Assembly: GCF_025141175.1 (NCBI RefSeq)
Contig: NZ_CP081155.1
Span: 2,571,001 to 2,635,000 of the forward strand
Length of the DNA: 64,000 nucleotides
Direction: 5' to 3'
Source of the DNA: Jannaschia sp. M317
GTDB taxonomy: Bacteria > Pseudomonadota > Alphaproteobacteria > Rhodobacterales > Rhodobacteraceae
Of this stretch, positions 38,283 through 45,917 are shown piece by piece (the first letter of the stretch is position 1; every line of letters begins with the position of its first letter). Both the position numbers and the translations under genes were made by a program. The notes beneath the pieces are model-generated. The model saw only the letters and a program-made list of their open reading frames with translations. It ran no database searches and was not told the DNA's origin.

Positions 38283-39301
38283 GTCCTTGGGCGCGTCGTC
38301 TCGCCCACCAACAGATCAAGCGGCAGATCGACCGTGGACGGACCTTCGCCCCCGCCCCCCCGCAAGCGGGCCAGCACCATCTGCCCGGCCCGCCGTCCGA
38401 TTTCCGTGCGCGGCGTGCGGATGGTGGTCAGGCGGGGGTGGATGCCGTCGCGCATCTCCAACCCGTTGAAACCGCCGATCGCGATGTCGCCCGGCACGGC
38501 CATCCCCTGTCCCATGCAGTGAAACATCGCGCCAAGGGCCAGGTCGTCGTTGGCAAAGAACAATGCGTCCAGGTCGGGATGCGCGCCCAGCAGGATCTGA
38601 CAGCTTTCCGCCCCGGCTGCGAAGGACGACGCCGCATCCGTGATGTGGCGCGCGGCCAGGGGCGTGCCCAGTTCCGCCAGACGTTCCTCAAAGGCCAGCC
38701 GCCGTTTCAGCGACCGCACAGGCCGTTCCCCCCAGGCCCCAACATAGCCGATCCTGCGATAGCCGTTGGCGTGCAGGTGATCGGCCATCAGACGCCCTGC
38801 GCGCCGCTGCGAAAAGCCGACGCTGCTGTCGATGGGGGCGCCGTCGGTGTCCATTACCTCCACCACCGGACACTCTGCCGCGCGCAGCAGGGCGGCGGAC
38901 CCGTCGCTGTGTTCCAGGCCCGAGATGATCACGGCAGAGGGGTTCCAGGACATCAGGTCGCGCAGCACCTCTTCCTCCTCTGCCATGTTGTAGTGGGTCA
39001 GGCCCAGAACGGTGCGGAACGACGTGCCGACGAACGCGTCGTTGATGCCGTCCACGATGTTGGAAAAGACGTGATTGCTCATCGAGGGGACGATGACGGC
39101 GATCAGATCGGTCGTCTGACCGCGCAGTGATCCGGCGATCCGGTTGGGCGTATAGCCCAGATCCGTCGCCGCCGCCTGCACCTTGGCGCGCAGCTTGGCG
39201 GAAATGTGCGGCGCATCCCGCATCACCCGCGACGCAGAGATGAGGCTGACGCCTGCCTGCGCCGCGACATCCTTCAAGGTCGGTTTGGTGCTGTGTTTCA
39301 T
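38279..39301 (-). CDS. LacI/GntR-type transcriptional regulator of the TTT-transporter island
   Basis: The 340-residue protein has a LacI helix-turn-helix (TLKDVAAQAGVSLISASRVMRDAP), a hinge helix (YTPNRIAGSLRG) and a ligand-binding domain (LIAVIVPSMSNHVFSNIVDGIND). It resembles the gluconate repressor GntR in these blocks. It is divergent from the TTT transporter operon and probably binds the tandem TGACAACGTT operators between them. A sugar acid or lactone is the likely inducer (inference). Confidence 0.88.
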   Translation of the reverse strand: MKHSTKPTLKDVAAQAGVSLISASRVMRDAPHISAKLRAKVQAAATDLGYTPNRIAGSLRGQTTDLIAVIVPSMSNHVFSNIVDGINDAFVGTSFRTVLGLTHYNMAEEEEVLRDLMSWNPSAVIISGLEHSDGSAALLRAAECPVVEVMDTDGAPIDSSVGFSQRRAGRLMADHLHANGYRRIGYVGAWGERPVRSLKRRLAFEERLAELGTPLAARHITDAASSFAAGAESCQILLGAHPDLDALFFANDDLALGAMFHCMGQGMAVPGDIAIGGFNGLEMRDGIHPRLTTIRTPRTEIGRRAGQMVLARLRGGGGEGPSTVDLPLDLLVGETTRPRT

Positions 39302-39351
39302 GGTCCGCCCGGTCGATCATTCGGCGTCAGGCTACGCCGTATGATTCCCGT

Positions 39352-39386
39352 TGACAACGTTATCATCCTGCATGACAACGTTACCA
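39352..39386. promoter_or_regulatory. Tandem LacI-type operators with AACGTT cores
   Basis: TGACAACGTTATCA (39352-39365) and TGACAACGTTACCA (39373-39386) are near-palindromes centred 21 bases apart, about two helical turns. The first overlaps a TTGACA hexamer (39351-39356) that could be a -35 for the TTT operon. Spacing and position fit cooperative repression by the divergent LacI-type protein. Confidence 0.8.
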
Positions 39387-39433
39387 ATGGATCATTTGGA
39401 GGTGATCTGTCGCTTTCTGGGAGGAACTCGAAA

Positions 39434-40390
39434 ATGAAACTGACTCTGTCCTGCGCCGCAGTCACAGTGGCGGCCGCACTGGTCGGCACCACCGCACTGG
39501 CCCAAGATTTTCCGCAACGCCCCATCAATCTGGTCGCGCCGTTCAACGCAGGCGGCGGCACGGATCTGTTGCTGCGCGGCCTTGCCCCGCATCTTGCCGA
39601 GGCGTTGGACGGCGACGTGTTCGTGTCGAACATGGCCGGCGGCTCCGGCACGGTGGGCGCTGCCGCGCTGGCCGGACAACGGCCCGACGGCTATCAGCTG
39701 GGCTATTGGTCGGTGACCGTGGCCACCATCCAGCCGCAGATCAAGGACGTCCCCTACGGCGTCGACAGCTGGACGCCGATCTGCTCGGTCGCGGCCTCGC
39801 CCACGATCCTGTTCGTGAATGCGGACAGCCCGTTTCAGACGATCGAAGACGTGGTGACCGCCGTCAAGGCAGAGCCGGGCAAATACATCTACGGATCCTC
39901 GGGTCCCGGCGCGATCACCCATCTGACCGTGGTGTCCGCCTTTGAAGGGTTGGGCATCATCGACGACATGAAGCATCTGCCGTTCCAGGGCTCTGGCCCC
40001 GCGCTGCAGGCGATGGCGGCGGGCACGATCCAGTTCTTCGGCGATACCGAGATCCTGCTGACGCGCGGTGATTTCCGCCCCCTTGTGGCGTTCAACAGCG
40101 AACGGCTGGCGTCCCTGCCCGATGTGCCCACCGCCGCCGAAGTCGGCATCGAGGCGCCATTGAACGAGCTTTACCTCTGGGGCGGTCTCTTCGCCCCCGC
40201 CGGGTTGGAGCCGGATGTGACGGAGAAGCTGTCGTCGGCATGCGAAACGGCCGTGGCCTCTGACGGGTTCCAGGCCTTCGCCGAGCAGACGTCGACGGTC
40301 ATCGACTATCGGAACGCGGCGGATTTCGATGCGTTCTTCCGCGCGCAATACGGCTCGAACGGGGCCTTGATTGAGGCCGCCGGCCTCTGA
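39434..40390 (+). CDS. Tripartite tricarboxylate transporter (TTT) substrate-binding protein, TctC family
   Basis: The 318-residue periplasmic protein has a signal peptide (about residues 1-23, ending ALA) and the Bug/TctC fold (FPQRPINLVAPFNAGGGTDLLLRGLAPHLAEAL). Such proteins bind carboxylates through backbone contacts in the NAGGGTD loop. It is the first gene of the operon, followed by the TctB and TctA homologues. The ATG at 39434 is preceded by GGGAGGA. Downstream enzymes suggest a sugar acid such as a tetronate rather than citrate. Confidence 0.9.
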   Translation: MKLTLSCAAVTVAAALVGTTALAQDFPQRPINLVAPFNAGGGTDLLLRGLAPHLAEALDGDVFVSNMAGGSGTVGAAALAGQRPDGYQLGYWSVTVATIQPQIKDVPYGVDSWTPICSVAASPTILFVNADSPFQTIEDVVTAVKAEPGKYIYGSSGPGAITHLTVVSAFEGLGIIDDMKHLPFQGSGPALQAMAAGTIQFFGDTEILLTRGDFRPLVAFNSERLASLPDVPTAAEVGIEAPLNELYLWGGLFAPAGLEPDVTEKLSSACETAVASDGFQAFAEQTSTVIDYRNAADFDAFFRAQYGSNGALIEAAGL

Positions 40391-40457
40391 CCTGACCCGT
40401 TCCCTCGCGCGCCGGCAGCCCCGGCGCGCGACCCTTTTCCCGCTCAAGGGTATGCTC

Positions 40458-40916
40458 ATGCTGGCTCGTCTTTCGTCTGAACGCGCGGTCATCGCGCTTT
40501 GCCTGCTACTGCTTGCGGTCGCGCTCACGATTTCCACTTTCGGGCTGCAATTCGCCGATCTTGGCGGGGCCTTCGATCCGACCTTTTTTCCACGCATCAT
40601 TCTGATCTGCTGGGTCCTGCTTGCGGCCCTGAACCTGGCTGTCGACATGCGCGCCGACGGCGGCTGGAAACTGGCTGGCTTTGCCAAGGTCGTTCCGATG
40701 GCGCTGGCGACCTGCGTCTATGTCTGGTTCCTGCCGACCTTGGGGTTTTTCGTCTGCTCGGTTATCCTCGCGACCGTCTTTCTGTTGATCCTGGGCGTGC
40801 GCCATCCGATCGGCTTTGCGCTGGTCGCGCTGGGCGTTCCGCTCTCTCTTGTCATCTTGTTCAACCACGTGCTGAAAATGCCGCTGCCGACCTCCCCTTG
40901 GGTCTGGTGGATCTGA
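40458..40916 (+). CDS. TTT transporter small membrane subunit, TctB family
   Basis: The 152-residue inner-membrane protein has four hydrophobic segments and a GGAFDPTFFPRIILICW block typical of TctB. The ATG at 40458 is preferred (AAGGG seven bases upstream); an ATG at 40452 is too close to that site. It lies between the binding-protein and TctA genes. Confidence 0.87.
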   Translation: MLARLSSERAVIALCLLLLAVALTISTFGLQFADLGGAFDPTFFPRIILICWVLLAALNLAVDMRADGGWKLAGFAKVVPMALATCVYVWFLPTLGFFVCSVILATVFLLILGVRHPIGFALVALGVPLSLVILFNHVLKMPLPTSPWVWWI

Positions 40917-40926
40917 GGAGCACGCG

Positions 40927-42417
40927 ATGCTGAGCGTCCTGCCCGAGGCCATGGGCCTTATCTTTACCGTCGAGGGGCTGTTGGTCCTGACCCTTGGCAC
41001 CATGTTGGGGATCGTCCTGGGCGCCCTGCCCGGCATCGGGTCCACCGTTGCCGTGGCGATGATCCTGCCCTTTACCCTGACCATGAGCCAGGCCCCCGCG
41101 ATCCTGCTGCTGCTGGCGATCTACGCGGGGTCGGTTTACGGCGGCTCGATCTCGGCCATCCTGATCAACACACCCGGCACGCCGCAATCGGCGGCCACCT
41201 GCCTTGACGGCTATCCCATGTCGCAGCGCGGCGAGGCGGGCAAGGCGCTGGGCTGGGCCACAATCGCCTCGGTCGTGGGCGGGCTGGTCTCGGCGGTGGT
41301 GCTCATATTCGCGGCCCCGCAACTGGCGGCCTTCGCGCTGAATTTCGGGCCGATCGAAACCTTCACCCTGATCCTTCTGGGCATGACCTGCATCGTCTCC
41401 GTCTCCGAAGGATCGCTGATCAAGGGGTTGATGGCGGGCATGATCGGCATCTTTCTTTCGACCGTTGGCGGCGACCCGATTACCGGCGAGGCGCGGTTCA
41501 CCTTCGGGAATTTCCAGCTGATCGCGGGGCTCAATCTGCTGGCGGTCGTCATCGGCGTCTTCGCCCTGTCCGAAGTCCTGATCCGTGCCACTCGTGGTGA
41601 GGACGATACGGCCAGCCTGATCGACTTCAACGGCATCGTGCTGCCGAAGCTGGCCGAATGGAAGGGCCGGTGGAAAAACCTGGCCAAATCCGTGGCCATC
41701 GGCAACGGCATCGGCATTCTGCCGGGCACGGGTGCTGCGACGGCCGCCTTCATCAGCTACGCCGAGGCCCGCCGCTCCGCGCCCACACGCGCGAATTTCG
41801 GCAAGGGGGAACCCGATGGTTTGATCGCCTCGGAATCCGCCAACAACGCGGTGACCGGCGGCGCGCTGGTGCCGACCATGGCGCTGGGCATTCCCGGCGA
41901 CGCAATCACCGCCGTGATGCTGGCCACGCTGACGCTGCACGGGGTCACGCCCGGCGTCCGCCTGATGGAGGACAATCCGATCCTCATGGCGGCGATCTTC
42001 TCGGGGTTCTTCGTCATCAACCTGATGCTGCTGCCGCTGGGCATGCTGGTCAGCCGCGTGTCCGCCCCGCTGCTGCGCATGCGCGAAGCTTACATGCTGG
42101 TGGTCATCACCCTGCTCTGCACGCTGGGCGTCTATTTCGTGCGCGGCAATCCGTTCGACCTGCTGGTCATGGTGGCGGCGGGGGTCGGCGGGTTCCTGCT
42201 GCGCCGTCAGGGCTATCCGATGGCGCCGCTGGTCATCGGCATGGTGCTGGGGCCGACGCTGGAAATCAGCCTGCGCCAGGGTCTGATCATCACCGACGGC
42301 AGCTTTGTCGCCTTCTTCGTGGGCCACCCGATTGCCGCCGTCCTGCTGGTCGCCGCGCTGGGCATGCTGTCGCTGCCGTTCGTGCGGATGTGGCGTGAAC
42401 GGGGGACGCGCGCGTGA
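40927..42417 (+). CDS. TTT transporter large membrane subunit, TctA family
   Basis: The 496-residue inner-membrane protein has about 11-12 hydrophobic segments. It carries the two TctA signature loops, GALPGIGSTVAVAMILPFTLTM near the N terminus and GNGIGILPGTGAATAAFISYAEARR in the middle. It forms the transport channel of the TTT system. It overlaps the next gene, encoding the TSUP permease, by four bases. Confidence 0.93.
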   Translation: MLSVLPEAMGLIFTVEGLLVLTLGTMLGIVLGALPGIGSTVAVAMILPFTLTMSQAPAILLLLAIYAGSVYGGSISAILINTPGTPQSAATCLDGYPMSQRGEAGKALGWATIASVVGGLVSAVVLIFAAPQLAAFALNFGPIETFTLILLGMTCIVSVSEGSLIKGLMAGMIGIFLSTVGGDPITGEARFTFGNFQLIAGLNLLAVVIGVFALSEVLIRATRGEDDTASLIDFNGIVLPKLAEWKGRWKNLAKSVAIGNGIGILPGTGAATAAFISYAEARRSAPTRANFGKGEPDGLIASESANNAVTGGALVPTMALGIPGDAITAVMLATLTLHGVTPGVRLMEDNPILMAAIFSGFFVINLMLLPLGMLVSRVSAPLLRMREAYMLVVITLLCTLGVYFVRGNPFDLLVMVAAGVGGFLLRRQGYPMAPLVIGMVLGPTLEISLRQGLIITDGSFVAFFVGHPIAAVLLVAALGMLSLPFVRMWRERGTRA

Positions 42418-43244
42418 TCGCCGGGTTTTCCATCGCGGCGCTGGCCGGGCTGACCATCGGGCTGCTCATCACCGGGGCGATTGCGGGGGTCTTGGCCGGG
42501 CTGCTGGGCGTGGGCGGCGGGATCGTCATCGTGCCGGTGTTGATCGTCTTCGCCGAGATCTTTGACGTGCCCCGCGATGTGGCGATGCTGACGGTCGTGG
42601 GCACCTCGCTGGCGACGATCATCCCGACCTCGATGTCTTCGGCCCGGGCGCATCGGCGCAAGGGGTCTATCGACACGGGCATTCTGCGCGGCTGGGTCGT
42701 GGCCATCTTTCTGGGCGCGCTGGCGGGCGGCTTTGCGTCCCGGGTCTTCGGCTCCGACGGGTTGACCATCGTGTTCGGCGTCGTGGCGCTGGCGGTTTCC
42801 GTCAACCTGGCCCTGCCCCGCACGATGCAACTGGCCCCCGCGCCCCCCGCCTCCGCCGCTGGACGCGCGGCCATCGCCGCGCCGATCGGGTTCACCTCGG
42901 CGCTGATGGGGATCGGTGGTGGCACGCTGTCGGTGCCCGTGATGACCATGCTGTCGGTGCCGGTGCACCGCGCCGTCGGCACGGCGTCGGTCTTTGGGCT
43001 GGCAATTGCGGTGCCCGCCGTCGTGGGCTTTGTCTGGGCCGGCTGGGGGGTCGAGGGGCGCCCGCCCGGATCGCTGGGCTTCGTCAACCTGCCTGCCGCC
43101 GTGGTCCTGTTTTCGACCAGCGTTCTGACCGCGCCCTTTGGCGCGACGCTGGCGCACAAGCTGGATGCGCGCAAGCTGAAGCTGGCCTTCGCCGGGTTCC
43201 TGTTTCTCAGCGGGCTGCGCATGTTGTGGAAGGCCCTGGCCTGA
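42414..43244 (+). CDS. TSUP (TauE/SafE) family permease
   Basis: The 276-residue protein has about eight hydrophobic segments in two similar halves, each with the TSUP motif (GVLAGLLGVGGGIVIVPVL and FTSALMGIGGGTLSVPVMTML). The family exports sulfite, sulfoacetate or other organic anions. It is inside the TTT operon, overlapping the genes on both sides, which suggests it handles a product or by-product of the same pathway. The substrate is unknown. Confidence 0.85.
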   Translation: MIAGFSIAALAGLTIGLLITGAIAGVLAGLLGVGGGIVIVPVLIVFAEIFDVPRDVAMLTVVGTSLATIIPTSMSSARAHRRKGSIDTGILRGWVVAIFLGALAGGFASRVFGSDGLTIVFGVVALAVSVNLALPRTMQLAPAPPASAAGRAAIAAPIGFTSALMGIGGGTLSVPVMTMLSVPVHRAVGTASVFGLAIAVPAVVGFVWAGWGVEGRPPGSLGFVNLPAAVVLFSTSVLTAPFGATLAHKLDARKLKLAFAGFLFLSGLRMLWKALA

Positions 43245-44059
43245 TGGCAATGACCCACGTCGACACCCCGCGCCTGCGCATTCATATCCGCCACGAAGGG
43301 CGCGGCCCGCGTCTGTTGTATCTTGGCGGCTCCGGGTTTGATCTGTCGCTGCGCGCGCCGATCTTCGACAGCCCGCTCGTCGACCTCTACGAGATCGTGG
43401 CAGCCGATCCCCGCGGCCTTGGCCTGACCGACGCGCCGCCGGGCGACTGGACGATGACGGACTATGCCGACGACGCCCTGGCCCTTTCGGATGCGCTGGG
43501 ATGGGACCGGGCGCATGTCCTGGGCGAAAGCTTTGGGGCAATGACCGCGCTGCACCTGGCCGCCGCCGCACCCGATCGTATTGACCGGCTGTGCCTCAGC
43601 GTCGGCGCGGCCGGGGGCGCGGGCGGGCAATCCTTTCCCATCCATCAGTTCCAGGACCTGACCGACCCCCGCGCCCGCGCGGTCGCCTCACTGACGTTGC
43701 AGGATCGCCGGTTCGCGGATCTGTGCGCCCGTGATCACGCCACCGCAGACGCAATGGTGACCGCCCGGATCGAGACGGAGCGCGCGTTCCTGGCACATGC
43801 GGGCAATGCCACCGGGTATCTGCGGTTGCTGGCGGCGCGGGCCGGGCATGATTGTTGGGACAAACTCCCTGACATTCCGCATCCGACCCTGATTCTCAGC
43901 GGACGCTACGACGATCAATCGCCGCTGGATCGGTCACAGGCCATTGACCGCGCGTTGCGCGACAGCAAACTTCGGATCATTGATGATGGGCACGGACTTT
44001 TGTTCCGTCACCCCGACGCAGTGCAGGCCGTGCGGGATCACCTCGCCGCAAAGACGTAA
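43244..44059 (+). CDS. Alpha/beta hydrolase
   Basis: The 271-residue protein has the alpha/beta hydrolase triad. The nucleophile serine is in GESFG (about residue 91-95), the acid is in SGRYDDQSP and the histidine is in DDGHGLLF near the C terminus. AADPRGLGLTDAPPG supplies the strand before the cap. In a sugar-acid operon a lactonase or esterase is a reasonable guess. Start ATGs at 43244 and 43250 both fit; the first overlaps the TSUP stop codon. Confidence 0.82.
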   Translation: MAMTHVDTPRLRIHIRHEGRGPRLLYLGGSGFDLSLRAPIFDSPLVDLYEIVAADPRGLGLTDAPPGDWTMTDYADDALALSDALGWDRAHVLGESFGAMTALHLAAAAPDRIDRLCLSVGAAGGAGGQSFPIHQFQDLTDPRARAVASLTLQDRRFADLCARDHATADAMVTARIETERAFLAHAGNATGYLRLLAARAGHDCWDKLPDIPHPTLILSGRYDDQSPLDRSQAIDRALRDSKLRIIDDGHGLLFRHPDAVQAVRDHLAAKT

Positions 44060-44069
44060 GGACAACGAC

Positions 44070-44969
44070 ATGAATGCGACCAATATCGGGGTCTTCGGGC
44101 TAGGCTCCATGGGCTACGGCATGGCGCAATCGGCGCTGAAGGCCGGGCTGGTGACCCATGGGTTCGACATCAATGCGGCCCAGGTCGCGCGCTTTCAGGC
44201 CGAAGGCGGCGCAGCCGGTGCGCCTGCGGATGTCGCCGCGTCGCTGTCCGCCGCAGTGATCGTGGTGCTGAACGCCGCCCAGACCGAAGCAGTCCTGTTC
44301 GGCGACGCCGGGATCGTGCCCCAGATGACCACAGGGGCCGTCGTTCTGGCCTGCGCCACCGTCCCCCCCGCCTTCGCCCGCGAGATGGAGGCGCGTTGCG
44401 CCGCGCATGGGGTCTATTACCTCGACGCGCCGATTTCGGGCGGTGCGAAAAAGGCCGCGTCCGGCCAGTTGTCGATCATGGCCTCTGGCACGCCACAGGC
44501 CTTTGCCGCCGCCCAGCCCGTGCTGGACGCGCTGGCCGAAACCGTCTTCCGCCTGGGCGACGCCGCAGGGGCCGGATCGGCCATGAAGGCGGTCAACCAG
44601 CTGCTGGCCGGGGTGCACATTGCCGCCATGGCCGAGGCGATGACCTTCGGCATCAGCCAGGGCGTGACGCCCGAAGCCTTCATGGAGGTGATCCCGAAAT
44701 GTGCGGGCACCTCCTGGATGCTGGAAAACCGGGGGCCGCATGTGCGCGACGGCGACTACACCCCCCATTCCAGCGTCAATATCTGGCCCAAGGATCTGGG
44801 CATCGTGCTCGACATCGCGAAATCCGCCAGCTTTGGTGCCCCTATCGCCGCCGCCGCGCTGCAACAGTTCCTGGCCGCCGCCGGGTCGGGTCTAGGGGCC
44901 GAGGATGACGCCGCCGTGGCCAAGGTCTATGCCCGCAACGCGAGGCTGGCCCTTCCGGGGGATGGCTGA
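44070..44969 (+). CDS. NAD-dependent 3-hydroxyacid dehydrogenase family, L-threonate dehydrogenase-like
   Basis: The 299-residue protein has an N-terminal NAD fold (IGVFGLGSMGYGMA, residues 6-19), the substrate motif DAPISGGAKKAASGQLSIM and the catalytic lysine region GAGSAMKAVNQLLAGVH. These features match the beta-hydroxyacid dehydrogenase family and specifically resemble LtnD, which oxidises L-threonate at C2. Tartronate semialdehyde reductase is a possible alternative. The neighbouring OtnI-like isomerase supports the threonate reading. Confidence 0.8.
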   Translation: MNATNIGVFGLGSMGYGMAQSALKAGLVTHGFDINAAQVARFQAEGGAAGAPADVAASLSAAVIVVLNAAQTEAVLFGDAGIVPQMTTGAVVLACATVPPAFAREMEARCAAHGVYYLDAPISGGAKKAASGQLSIMASGTPQAFAAAQPVLDALAETVFRLGDAAGAGSAMKAVNQLLAGVHIAAMAEAMTFGISQGVTPEAFMEVIPKCAGTSWMLENRGPHVRDGDYTPHSSVNIWPKDLGIVLDIAKSASFGAPIAAAALQQFLAAAGSGLGAEDDAAVAKVYARNARLALPGDG

Positions 44970-45075
44970 TGTTTTCGCACAATACCTCGGGCCGGCCGGC
45001 GCGCGCATCCGATCGCCGCACCGGACGTGTCCACTTTTCGCGACAACCGGCGTTTGACCCGGCAGGAGGCCCGTC

Positions 45076-45846
45076 ATGACCATTTTTTCCGCCAACCTCG
45101 GCTTTCTCTGGGCCGACCGGCCCCTGCCCGACGCGATCCGCGCGGCCAAGGCGGCGGGCTTTGCCGCCGTCGAATGCCACTGGCCCTATGACACCCCTGC
45201 CGCAGAGGTGCGCGCCGCGCTGGATGAAACGGGGTTGCCGATGCTGGGCCTGAACACGGCGCGGGGCGATGTGGCGGGCGGTGAAAACGGCCTGTCCGCC
45301 CTGCCCGGACGCGAGGCGGATGCCTGCGCGGCCATCGATCAGGCGCTGGACTACGCGGCGGCCATCGACTGCGGCGCGGTGCATGTCATGGCCGGTTTTG
45401 CCAAGGGCCCGGACGCTGAGGCCGCCTTTGTCGCCAACCTCGCCTATGCCTGCGCGCGCGCAGGCGACAGAACGATCCTGATCGAGCCGCTCAACCGCTA
45501 CGACGCCCCCGGCTACTTTCTGAAAACGACGACACAGGCCATCCGTCTGATCGAGACGGTGGGCGCCCCCAACCTGCGCCTGATGTTCGACTGCTATCAC
45601 GTGCAGCTGATGGAGGGGGACCTGACCCACAAGCTGACCGAGCTGATGGATCGGATCGGCCACGTGCAGTTCGCCTCCGTCCCCGACCGCGCTGCACCGG
45701 ATCGGGGCGAGATCGCCTTTGCCCACATCTTCGCGCACCTGCGGCAGATGGGCTACGACCGCCCGCTGGGGGCCGAATACAAACCCGGCGGCGACACTGA
45801 CGCGACGCTGGGCTGGATGTCGGACCCGACGCTGACCGGGGCCTGA
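45076..45846 (+). CDS. Hydroxypyruvate isomerase family protein, OtnI-like (2-oxo-tetronate isomerase)
   Basis: The 256-residue TIM-barrel protein has metal-binding blocks EPLNRYDAPGYFL, LRLMFDCYHVQLMEGD, IGHVQFASVPDR and GAEYKPGGDT. These are typical of hydroxypyruvate isomerase (Hyi) and of OtnI, which converts 2-oxo- to 3-oxo-tetronate. It follows the LtnD-like gene after a 106-base gap holding no clear gene. The OtnK kinase and OtnC aldolase that complete the known pathway are not in the window. Confidence 0.8.
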   Translation: MTIFSANLGFLWADRPLPDAIRAAKAAGFAAVECHWPYDTPAAEVRAALDETGLPMLGLNTARGDVAGGENGLSALPGREADACAAIDQALDYAAAIDCGAVHVMAGFAKGPDAEAAFVANLAYACARAGDRTILIEPLNRYDAPGYFLKTTTQAIRLIETVGAPNLRLMFDCYHVQLMEGDLTHKLTELMDRIGHVQFASVPDRAAPDRGEIAFAHIFAHLRQMGYDRPLGAEYKPGGDTDATLGWMSDPTLTGA

Positions 45847-45862
45847 CGCAACAACCTGACGC

Positions 45863-45893
45863 AAAAAAAGGGGCCGCGGCGAACCGCGACCCC
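45863..45893 (-). terminator. Intrinsic terminator of nrdJ
   Basis: On the minus strand a ten-base stem (45884-45893 with 45870-45879, one G:U pair) with a TTCG tetraloop is followed by seven T residues (45863-45869). It lies 25 bases after the nrdJ stop. The stem could also slow transcription from the convergent OtnI-like gene. Confidence 0.92.
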
Positions 45894-45917
45894 CACCCTG
45901 CTCGATCAGTCGTCCCC

